This document shows, piece after piece, positions 1-5,670 of a stretch of DNA of 5,670 nt; position 1 is the first letter of the stretch, and the number at the start of each line of letters is the position of its first letter. Where the stretch lies: positions 10,509-16,178 of the forward strand of contig NVSZ01000014.1 of NCBI GenBank assembly GCA_002732845.1. Reading direction: 5' to 3'. The DNA comes from Rhodospirillaceae bacterium. GTDB taxonomy: Bacteria > Pseudomonadota > Alphaproteobacteria > Rhodospirillales > Magnetovibrionaceae. The position numbers and the translations under genes were made by a program. The notes below the pieces were generated by a model. It was not told the DNA's origin, did not search any database, and saw nothing but the letters and a program-made list of their open reading frames with translations.

Positions 1-465
1 TTTGCCGCCCTGTCCGATCAAGCGGGTGAATTTGCGCTGCGCATTCCCAAAACAGCTCGCGGCAGTTATTCCAATCAAGGCGCCAGCCTCAACCACGATA
101 AAGTCGGCGACAGCTATGGCGAAGTGATGGTTGAAACCCGAAAGCTCGACGATGAAGGCCTGACCAACATTGGCTTTTTGAAAATCGATGTGGAAGGCCA
201 CGAAATGGCGGTTTTGGACGGCGCCGTCGAGACCATCAAACGCGACCGCCCCACATTGTTGATCGAAATGGAACAACAACACACCGGGCGCGCCATCGAA
301 GACGACCTGAAACGGGTCATGGATTTGGGCTATCGCATGCTGTTTTTGCACAAAGGCGTGCTGAATTCAGGCGACGCCTTTGATGGCGACAAGCATCACC
401 GCAAAGCCCCCACGCCGAAAGATTATGTGTTTAACTTTATCTTTGTGCCGAAAGAAAGATCATGA
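1..465 (+). CDS. FkbM-family SAM-dependent methyltransferase, 3' part (5' end outside window)
   Basis: The reading frame is open from the first base to a TGA at 463-465, giving 154 visible residues of a protein that begins before the window. The family hallmark FLKIDVEGHE lies at visible residues 59-68, followed by a 'vLdGA' segment and by PTLLIEME, which matches the 'P.ll.E' strand of FkbM domains (Pfam Methyltransf_21). In this fold the acidic residues of the KIDVEG strand lie near the active site. Known members O-methylate sugars, polyketides or other small molecules; the substrate cannot be read from this fragment. The N-terminal SAM-binding glycine-rich loop is not in view. The visible part ends in a short tail after a KDYVFNFIFVP strand, as expected for a natural C terminus. 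The stop overlaps the start of the next gene (ATGA), so the two are probably translated as a coupled pair. An internal ATG at 124 is not the real start, because conserved-looking sequence continues upstream of it. The family call is firm; the specific function is unknown. Confidence 0.88.
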   Translation, partial: FAALSDQAGEFALRIPKTARGSYSNQGASLNHDKVGDSYGEVMVETRKLDDEGLTNIGFLKIDVEGHEMAVLDGAVETIKRDRPTLLIEMEQQHTGRAIEDDLKRVMDLGYRMLFLHKGVLNSGDAFDGDKHHRKAPTPKDYVFNFIFVPKERS

Positions 466-1868
466 GCCTCATCACCGCCCTGAACGAGTTGCTGGGGGAA
501 CGTTATGTGGTCACCACCCCCACCGACTTTGCAGGTCATCTAGAGGAAGAACGCGGCCTTTACAAAGGCACGTCCCCGGCTTTGGTCAAACCGGAAAACA
601 CCCTTGAAGTATCAAAAATTGTAAAGCTTTGCAGCCAATTCAATACACCTTTTGTGGCCCACGGCGGCAATACCGGGCTGGTCGGTGGAGGGGTTCCCAA
701 AGACGCTGTTATCATCAGTTTGGAACGCCTCAACAAGATTGAACAGGTCGATGTCTTGAACTTGACCATGACGGTCGAAGCCGGGGCGATTTTGGCCGAT
801 GTGCAAACAGCCGCAGTTGAGGCTGGCGCATATTTTCCCTTAAGTCTAGGGGCCGAAGGCAGTTGTCAGATCGGCGGCAACCTTTCCACCAACGCTGGCG
901 GCGTGCATGTTTTGCGGTACGGCAATGCGGGCGAACTGGTGTTGGGGTTGGAAGTCGTTTTACCCGATGGACAAATCTGGAACGGCCTGAAATCTTTACG
1001 CAAAGACAACACCGGGTACGATCTCAAAGCTTTATTTTTAGGCGCAGAAGGCACATTGGGCATCATTACGCGGGCCGTCTTGAGATTGTATGCCCACCCC
1101 AAATCAAAGGCCGTGGCACTGATCGGCTGCGCCAGTTTCAAGGAGGCCCTCAACACCTTTCACAGCGCCCGCAACCAAGCCTCTGACGTGTTAAATGCCT
1201 GTGAAGTGTTCAGTGATTTTGCCTTAAGCTTGGCCGAAAAGCACATTGATGGGGTCAAAAACCCGCTCGAAGGCCAGCACGCGGTTTATATGTTGCTGGA
1301 ATTTGCCAGTGCAGATGGGTCCGCGAACTTAAACGACCTGATGGAAACCGCCCTGACAGAAGCCTTTGAGGCCGAATGGGTCGAAGACGCGGTGATTGCC
1401 CAAAGTGGGCCGCAAATGGACGCCATCTGGGCGTTGCGTGAAGCCATTCCCGAAGCGCAAAAAATCGAAGGCGGATCAATCAAGCACGATGTATCGGTGC
1501 CGGTATCGAGCGTTCCTGACTTTATTGAGCGCGCCTCAACCTTGGTCGAAGGCTTAATTTCAGGCGTGCGGGTCTGTGCCTTTGGCCATTTGGGCGATGG
1601 CAATATCCATTTTAACCTGACCCAGCCCGCAACCATGGACAAGCAAGATTTCTTGGATCAGTGGACAAAAACCAATCAAGCGGTCCACGACTTGGTCACC
1701 CAAATGCACGGCAGTTTCAGCGCCGAACATGGCATTGGACAGTTGAAAACAGGCGAAATGAAACGCCTGAAGGACCCTGTTGAATTGGACTTGATGCGCA
1801 AGATCAAGGCCAGCCTTGACCCTGAAAATCTGGCAAACCCCGGCAAGGTCTTGCCGTCCCAAGACTAA
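462..1868 (+). CDS. FAD-binding 2-hydroxyacid dehydrogenase, D-2-hydroxyglutarate/D-lactate dehydrogenase type
   Basis: A complete 468-residue protein, normal length for the GlcD/D2HGDH flavoprotein family. The N-terminal FAD_binding_4 (PCMH) domain spans about residues 38-176, with the pyrophosphate loop HGGNTGLVGG at 67-76 and LGAEGSCQIGGNLSTNAGG at 129-147. A DNTGYDL...GAEGTLGIIT segment closes the domain. The C-terminal FAD-oxidase_C domain follows. It carries GHLGDGNIHFN at 375-385 and SAEHGIG at 420-426, so H376, H383 and E422 fit the divalent-metal site known in human D2HGDH. R326, K341 and N385 match its substrate-carboxylate contacts. Enzymes of this family oxidise D-2-hydroxyacids such as D-2-hydroxyglutarate or D-lactate to 2-oxoacids and pass electrons to a flavoprotein or quinone acceptor; this one is likely cytoplasmic or loosely membrane-associated, as no signal peptide is seen. 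The start at 462 overlaps the previous stop (ATGA) and has only a weak purine-rich stretch (GAAAGA, 454-459) upstream. Exact substrate is inferred: D-2-hydroxyglutarate is the best guess, D-lactate or another hydroxyacid is possible. Confidence 0.9.
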   Translation: MSLITALNELLGERYVVTTPTDFAGHLEEERGLYKGTSPALVKPENTLEVSKIVKLCSQFNTPFVAHGGNTGLVGGGVPKDAVIISLERLNKIEQVDVLNLTMTVEAGAILADVQTAAVEAGAYFPLSLGAEGSCQIGGNLSTNAGGVHVLRYGNAGELVLGLEVVLPDGQIWNGLKSLRKDNTGYDLKALFLGAEGTLGIITRAVLRLYAHPKSKAVALIGCASFKEALNTFHSARNQASDVLNACEVFSDFALSLAEKHIDGVKNPLEGQHAVYMLLEFASADGSANLNDLMETALTEAFEAEWVEDAVIAQSGPQMDAIWALREAIPEAQKIEGGSIKHDVSVPVSSVPDFIERASTLVEGLISGVRVCAFGHLGDGNIHFNLTQPATMDKQDFLDQWTKTNQAVHDLVTQMHGSFSAEHGIGQLKTGEMKRLKDPVELDLMRKIKASLDPENLANPGKVLPSQD

Positions 1869-1904
1869 CCCACCTTAAAAAACCAGACCAAAAGCTTGTT
1901 GTTC

Positions 1905-1933
1905 TTGATTTTTGTGCCGTTTTGGCACATTTT
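1905..1933 (+). promoter_or_regulatory. Weak sigma70-like promoter candidate for the lptF-lptG-lptD operon
   Basis: TTGATT (1905-1910) matches four of six positions of the -35 consensus. CATTTT (1928-1933), 17 bases further on, matches three of six positions of the -10 consensus. Position and spacing are right for a promoter ahead of lptF, and the 101-base spacer is the only non-coding gap before the operon. The match is poor, such hexamers occur by chance in T-rich DNA, and the candidate overlaps the hairpin. The rest of the spacer (1869-1904 and 1947-1969) shows nothing recognisable apart from a ribosome binding site AGGA at 1955-1958, 11 bases before the lptF ATG. Confidence 0.2.
1913..1933 (+). 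terminator. Probable Rho-independent terminator (short hairpin plus T run)
   Basis: A perfect 6-bp inverted repeat, TGTGCC (1913-1918) and GGCACA (1924-1929), encloses a 5-base loop and is followed at once by TTTT (1930-1933), with another T-rich stretch (TTCTTTTT) at 1939-1946. It starts 44 bases after the dehydrogenase stop, in the only sizeable non-coding gap, which is where the transcript of the methyltransferase-dehydrogenase pair should end. The stem is short and the first T run is only four long, so termination may be weak, and the hairpin could instead be a dyad operator for the lpt operon. Confidence 0.4.
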
Positions 1934-1969
1934 ACGGCTTCTTTTTAATGCGGCAGGATTAACGGCGAA

Positions 1970-3109
1970 ATGAAGAGTCTCACCCGTTACATTTTCGGAC
2001 AGTTATTCACAGGGGTAGCGCTGGTTGCCGTATCACTCACGTGCGTGATTTGGCTGAGCCAATCGTTGCGGTTTGTCGACATGATCGTCAACCGTGGTCT
2101 GTCGGCGAGTATGTTCGTCTATCTGACGGGCCTAATGATGCCGAACTTTCTGACCATCATTTTACCCATCAGCCTATTTGCCATCATAACTTTCACCTAT
2201 CACCGTATGATCATGGACCGGGAACTGGTGGTGATGCGCGCGGCCGGCTTGGGTCAGTTTAGCCTTGCTAAGCCGGCCTTATTTTTGGCGGTTCTGGTGG
2301 TGGCTACGGGCTATTTGTTGTCGACGTATTTGGTGCCAACGTCTTACACCAAGTTTCGGGAAATGCAGTGGGACATTCGCTATAGTTTTTCCCATGTTTT
2401 GTTGAAAGAAGGCACTTTTAACACCGTCGCTCGGGGCATCACCGTATATGTTCGTGAACGCACACAGGATGGTCGCTTGTTGGGTATTATGGCCCACGAT
2501 GACAGAGATTCTCGGCGCAGTTTCACGTTAATGAGCGAGCACGGCGCCATGGTGCAAAGTGACGAAGGCGCACGGGTGATCATGTTCAACGGATCACGCC
2601 AAAACTTTGACAAGCAAACCAAGCAATTGTCGATTTTGTATTTTGACCGCTATGTTTTTGAGCTTGCGGCACCAACAGCCACAGGGCAAACCCGCCACAG
2701 GGAAGCCCGCGAACGATCCATGGACGAGCTTACCAATTTGGATACACATGGGTTGGATACCAAAAACATCGGAAAATTCCACGTTGAAATCCATCGCAGA
2801 TTAGCCCTGCCTTGGTCGGCGCTAGGCTTCGCTATGATCGCCTTAAGCGTCTTGATTTCGGGAAGCTTCACACGCCGGGGGGAAGGCAAAAGAATCCTTC
2901 TGGCCGTGTTTTTAGCCGGATTCTATCAAGCCTCTTTACTGGCCATTTTGAACATAGCGGCGAAAAACGAACTCCTCATTCCCGGCATTTACATCGTCAC
3001 GGCCCTGCCCATCGTCTTGGGAACATTGGCTTTGATGATGCCCCAGCTGTTTCAGAAAAAGACAAAAACCAACGCCTCTCCTCGGTCTGGGCAAGGAGCC
3101 AACGCATGA
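1970..3109 (+). CDS. lptF: LPS export ABC transporter permease LptF
   Basis: A complete 379-residue integral membrane protein of the LptF/LptG (YjgP/YjgQ) family, close to the E. coli length of about 366. Predicted layout: three N-terminal membrane segments (about 10-30, 52-76, 101-122), a periplasmic beta-jellyroll region (about 123-277), then three more segments (about 280-300, 308-330, 337-357). The cytoplasmic loop between segments 2 and 3 carries RELVVMRAAG (84-93), the family's coupling-helix motif that contacts the LptB ATPase. In the LptB2FG complex LptF and LptG form the cavity that takes LPS from the outer leaflet of the inner membrane and passes it to LptC and LptA through the jellyroll domains. 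I call this one LptF rather than LptG because it is first in the usual lptF-lptG order and because its partner has the more LptG-like SFWKLPEF segment. The start has AGGA 11 bases upstream. The 3' end overlaps lptG by four bases, and its last codons hold the lptG ribosome binding site. The short basic tail after residue 361 (KKTKT...) should be cytoplasmic. Confidence 0.93.
   Translation: MKSLTRYIFGQLFTGVALVAVSLTCVIWLSQSLRFVDMIVNRGLSASMFVYLTGLMMPNFLTIILPISLFAIITFTYHRMIMDRELVVMRAAGLGQFSLAKPALFLAVLVVATGYLLSTYLVPTSYTKFREMQWDIRYSFSHVLLKEGTFNTVARGITVYVRERTQDGRLLGIMAHDDRDSRRSFTLMSEHGAMVQSDEGARVIMFNGSRQNFDKQTKQLSILYFDRYVFELAAPTATGQTRHREARERSMDELTNLDTHGLDTKNIGKFHVEIHRRLALPWSALGFAMIALSVLISGSFTRRGEGKRILLAVFLAGFYQASLLAILNIAAKNELLIPGIYIVTALPIVLGTLALMMPQLFQKKTKTNASPRSGQGANA
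3093..3098 (+). promoter_or_regulatory. Ribosome binding site of lptG
   Basis: AAGGAG lies seven bases before the ATG at 3106, inside the last codons of lptF. It is the strongest Shine-Dalgarno match at any gene start in the window. It fixes the lptG start at 3106 even though the same frame stays open back to an ATG at 2812. Placing the site inside lptF suits coupled, roughly equimolar synthesis of the two subunits. Confidence 0.85.
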
Positions 3110-4206
3110 AGCTGTCGAGCACCCTATCGATTTACATCGGACGCGGTTTTTTGCTGAGTTTTTTAGCCTTTTTCGTAGGTCTTCTCACCTTGGTTTTCCT
3201 GATGGATATGTTGGAATTGTTGCGCAGATCGTCTTCAAAACCCGACGTAACCTTTGCCATCATTATTGAAATGGCCCTTTTGAAACTTCCGCATATGGGG
3301 CAATTGCTGTTTCCTTTTGCCGTTTTGTTCGGCGGTATGACATCGTTTTGGCGGTTGACCCGCAGTCATGAATTGGCCGTCACGCGGGCCGCTGGCATTT
3401 CTGTCTGGCAATTCTTGTTACCGGTTCTGTTGTTGGCCCTTGCCTTGGGTATTTTTAAAGTCACCGTCTTTAACCCGCTGTCATCAACGACCTTGGCCCG
3501 CTTTCAAACCATGGAAGCGTCTTATTTAAAGGGACAAAAGAGCGTTCTGGCCATTTCTAAAACCGGGCTTTGGTTGCGCCAAGGCACATCCGAAGGCCAC
3601 GCCGTGGTGCATGCGCGAAACATCATCCAACAAGACGAACGCGTTGAACTGCTCAACACCATCACGTTTTTGTACCAAGGCCAAGACACCTTTATTGGCC
3701 GCATTGATGCCGAACGCGCCATTTTGGGTGATGGCTTTTGGCGCATGGAAAATGCCTGGATCAACAGCCCTGAATCTCCACCCATTCACAAGGATGAATA
3801 CTGGCTGGAAACAGACTTAACCTTGGCGCGGATTCAGGACAATTTTGCATCGCCGGCCACCATGTCTTTTTGGAAACTGCCTGAATTCATACAAACCCTT
3901 GATGAAGCTGGATTTTCTGCCATTCGCCATCGTTTACAATTGCATTCGTTGTTGGCGTCCCCGTTATTAATGTGCGCCATGGTGTTAATCGCCGCGACAT
4001 TCACTCTGCGTCATGCTAGACGTGGGGCCACAACTTTTGTCATTGCCAGTGGTGTGTTGACAGGATTTATACTTTATTTCTTTTCCGATGTTGTTTACGC
4101 GTTGGGTTTGTCGGAAAGCATTCCGGTGGTGCTCGCCGCATGGTCACCTTCGGTGGTGGCCTTGATGTTGGGGCTCGCCATGCTATTGCATCTTGAGGAC
4201 GGTTAG
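3106..4206 (+). CDS. lptG: LPS export ABC transporter permease LptG
   Basis: A complete 366-residue inner-membrane protein, near the E. coli LptG length of about 360, and the second membrane subunit of LptB2FG. Membrane segments are visible at about 14-34, 65-83, 100-121, 281-300, 309-329 and 339-361. The large loop at about 122-280 is the periplasmic jellyroll that receives LPS. The cytoplasmic loop between segments 2 and 3 holds HELAVTRAAG (88-97), the LptB-coupling motif, parallel to RELVVMRAAG in LptF. A SFWKLPEF segment (254-261), just before the helical return to the membrane, is typical of LptG. The start at 3106 is chosen for three reasons: AAGGAG sits seven bases upstream, the ATGA overlaps the lptF stop, and the protein then begins like family members with a short basic N terminus ahead of segment 1. 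The upstream in-frame extension would only re-read lptF in another frame. The lptD start follows the stop after seven bases, so all three genes are probably one transcript. Confidence 0.94.
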   Translation: MKLSSTLSIYIGRGFLLSFLAFFVGLLTLVFLMDMLELLRRSSSKPDVTFAIIIEMALLKLPHMGQLLFPFAVLFGGMTSFWRLTRSHELAVTRAAGISVWQFLLPVLLLALALGIFKVTVFNPLSSTTLARFQTMEASYLKGQKSVLAISKTGLWLRQGTSEGHAVVHARNIIQQDERVELLNTITFLYQGQDTFIGRIDAERAILGDGFWRMENAWINSPESPPIHKDEYWLETDLTLARIQDNFASPATMSFWKLPEFIQTLDEAGFSAIRHRLQLHSLLASPLLMCAMVLIAATFTLRHARRGATTFVIASGVLTGFILYFFSDVVYALGLSESIPVVLAAWSPSVVALMLGLAMLLHLEDG

Positions 4207-4213
4207 ACGGTTT

Positions 4214-5670
4214 ATGACGATTAAGCGCATATTTTCAGCAGTTTTAACCGCCTTTGCCCTTAGCTTTTCAAGCTTTACGGGGGGGGCATTTGCCCAAAAC
4301 TCGAGCGACCAACCTGCGGCATTTTCAGCGGATTCCATGACCCACGACAACGAATTGGGTATTATCACCGCACGGGGCCATGTTGAAATCAATCAACCCG
4401 ATCGCACCTTAATCGCCGACCTCATCAGTTATGATCAAACCAACGACATCATTCGCGCCAGCGGTAACGTCACTTTGCATCGCGCCAATGGCGATGTTAT
4501 TTTTGCACAATCTTTAGAAATTTCAGGTGATCTGAAAAATGGCATCATCGAAGACATGCGCGCGGTTCTCTCGGACAAGTCGCGCATTGCGGCCAAACGC
4601 GCAAAATTGGTCAACGACGAAACCATGACCATGGACCGGGTTGTTTACACCCGGTGCGAACGGTGTGTCGAAGATCCCGGTCGCCCTCCATTGTGGCAAA
4701 TTAAATCGGTTAAAGTGGTGCATGACAAGCTCAACAAAACCGTCGAATATCAAGATTCATGGTTAGAGATCGCGGGCATTCCGGTCGTGTACATGCCGTA
4801 CCTCAGCCACCCGGACCCAACGGTCAAACGCAAATCAGGGTTCTTAACCCCCCGCGTTGGTGGCTCGTCCACATTGGGCTTTGTTGTACAAACACCTTAT
4901 TTTTATGTCTTAGATGACAACTCTGATGTGACATTGACGCCGATCATCACGTCCGATGAATTTGGCGCGGTTGCCGGGGAATACCGGGAACGCTTTACCA
5001 AAGGCAAAATCTTCACCGAAGCCAGCATCGCTTATGATTCCAAAAAAGATATTCTGGGTCATATCAAGGCACAAGCCAATTTTGACCTCAACCGCAAATG
5101 GCGGTGGGGTGCAAATGTTAACCGGGCAATCACGGACACCTACATGCGTCGCTACAGCTTTGGCAACGAAGACACTTTGACCAGTCGAGTATTCCTCGAA
5201 GGTTTGCAAGACAACACCTATACGTCTATTTCAGCCATGGCCTTTCAAGGCTTGCGCAGCACGGACAACGATGCCACAACACCAACCATTTTGCCTGTGA
5301 TCGAACTCAATCACCAAGGCGATCCCAACCGTCTGGGCGCTTATAATTCGGTTGATGTGAATGTGGCTATGCTGTCACGGGATCAAGGTGTGAGCTCGCG
5401 CCGGATCAGCGTTAAACCAGCATGGACTTTGCCATATGTGGCGCCAAAGGGCGACATTTACAAACTCAGCGCATCCATGGGCGTTGACTTTTTTCACGCC
5501 GACAACCAACCCGTCCCCGTTTCTCGCGGCACCACTTATAACGGTGCCGCTTTACGCGTTACGCCGCAACTGGCCTTGGACTGGAGCTGGCCGTTGGCGA
5601 GGAAATCCGGCACTGTTACGGAAATCATCGAACCCATGGGACAAATTATCGTCAGCCCCTATGGCGGCAA
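4214..5670 (+). CDS. lptD: LPS assembly outer-membrane protein LptD, 5' part (3' end outside window)
   Basis: The frame is open from ATG 4214 to the window end: 485 complete codons and two bases of a family usually 700-800 residues long. Residues 1-27 form a classic signal peptide (KR, hydrophobic stretch, AFA before Q28). An N-terminal LptA/OstA-like beta-jellyroll spans about 36-165, with paired repeats such as ARGHVEI (53-59) and ASGNVTL (82-88). It receives LPS from the LptA bridge. Next come the family-typical linker with IPVVYMPYLSHP (189-200) and KRKSGFLTP (205-213), and then amphipathic beta strands of the outer-membrane barrel. IEPMGQIIVSP (472-482) resembles the 'lEPr.qy.y.P' segment of the OstA_C barrel domain. 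With LptE, LptD inserts LPS into the outer leaflet. The only cysteines seen are C148 and C151. The gene starts seven bases after lptG with no good ribosome binding site close by (GAGGA at 4195-4199 is 14 bases away), so translation probably depends on coupling with lptG. A G8 run lies in the signal-peptide region. In other alphaproteobacteria surA, pdxA and rsmA often follow; that cannot be seen here. Confidence 0.95.
   Translation, partial: MTIKRIFSAVLTAFALSFSSFTGGAFAQNSSDQPAAFSADSMTHDNELGIITARGHVEINQPDRTLIADLISYDQTNDIIRASGNVTLHRANGDVIFAQSLEISGDLKNGIIEDMRAVLSDKSRIAAKRAKLVNDETMTMDRVVYTRCERCVEDPGRPPLWQIKSVKVVHDKLNKTVEYQDSWLEIAGIPVVYMPYLSHPDPTVKRKSGFLTPRVGGSSTLGFVVQTPYFYVLDDNSDVTLTPIITSDEFGAVAGEYRERFTKGKIFTEASIAYDSKKDILGHIKAQANFDLNRKWRWGANVNRAITDTYMRRYSFGNEDTLTSRVFLEGLQDNTYTSISAMAFQGLRSTDNDATTPTILPVIELNHQGDPNRLGAYNSVDVNVAMLSRDQGVSSRRISVKPAWTLPYVAPKGDIYKLSASMGVDFFHADNQPVPVSRGTTYNGAALRVTPQLALDWSWPLARKSGTVTEIIEPMGQIIVSPYGG
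4279..4286 (+). repeat. Homopolymeric G8 tract inside the lptD signal-peptide region
   Basis: Eight consecutive G bases end the Thr22 codon and encode Gly23 and Gly24, just before the AFA cleavage motif. As given, the length keeps lptD in frame. One base more or fewer would shift the frame within the signal peptide and abolish the protein. It is the longest G run I noticed in the window and could be a slippage site or a place for sequencing error. Confidence 0.9.

Noticed and set aside
863..1186. Open frame of 107 codons on the + strand inside the dehydrogenase gene.
   Set aside because: Out-of-frame shadow of the FAD domain; the product is rich in Arg and Gln, of low-complexity character, with no ribosome binding site.
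1286..1642. Open frame of 118 codons on the - strand within the dehydrogenase gene.
   Set aside because: It is antisense to a well-conserved domain, shows no family features, and several other minus-strand frames of this kind occur by chance in this GC range.
1923..1938. Possible sigma54 promoter: TGGCAC at 1923-1928 resembles the -24 element.
   Set aside because: The -12 GC should fall at 1936-1937, but those bases are GG and the GC lies one base further on; TGGCAC is also part of the hairpin stem.
1948..1950. ATG at 1948 as an alternative start for lptF.
   Set aside because: It is 22 bases upstream of the 1970 ATG, so it is out of frame with lptF, and it has no ribosome binding site.
2812..3105. 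In-frame N-terminal extension of lptG by 98 residues from an ATG at 2812.
   Set aside because: It overlaps the membrane segments of lptF in another frame, its sequence is rich in Arg, Gly and His and unlike the family, and a strong AAGGAG plus ATGA overlap supports the start at 3106.
4910..5209. Minus-strand (99-codon) and plus-strand (4956-5180) open frames within the lptD barrel region.
   Set aside because: Both are covered by the lptD frame, which runs without a stop and keeps family motifs on both sides.

Overview
The window carries five genes, all on the + strand and packed end to end, and reads as ordinary chromosome of a Gram-negative bacterium. Three genes belong to lipopolysaccharide (LPS) export, so the host has an LPS outer membrane. 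The order lptF-lptG-lptD, the moderate GC content, the frequent TTG leucine codons and the style of the proteins suggest an alphaproteobacterium, perhaps Rhodospirillales-like. That placement is inference; there is no rRNA or other phylogenetic marker here.

Left part (1-1868): the 3' end of an FkbM-family methyltransferase gene overlaps by ATGA with a complete gene for an FAD-linked 2-hydroxyacid dehydrogenase of the D-2-hydroxyglutarate/D-lactate dehydrogenase (GlcD-like) family. The two are probably co-transcribed and translationally coupled.

Spacer (1869-1969): 101 bases with a short GC-rich hairpin followed by T runs. It probably ends the upstream transcript and marks the start of the next operon. 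A weak promoter-like pair overlaps it.

Right part (1970-5670): lptF and lptG encode the two membrane subunits of the inner-membrane LPS transporter LptB2FG and overlap by ATGA. Seven bases later comes lptD, the outer-membrane LPS translocon, cut by the window end after 485 codons. LptFG extracts LPS from the inner membrane using the LptB ATPase (not encoded here). LPS then crosses the periplasm on the LptC/LptA bridge (also not here) and LptD inserts it into the outer leaflet. The gene order therefore joins the start and end of one pathway in one operon.

I found no mobile element, CRISPR array, tRNA, rRNA or unknown gene system. The points worth a second look are modest: the cysteine pattern of LptD, a G8 tract in its signal-peptide coding region, two alternative hairpins ahead of lptF, a changed active-site position in the dehydrogenase, and the coupling of the methyltransferase with the dehydrogenase.
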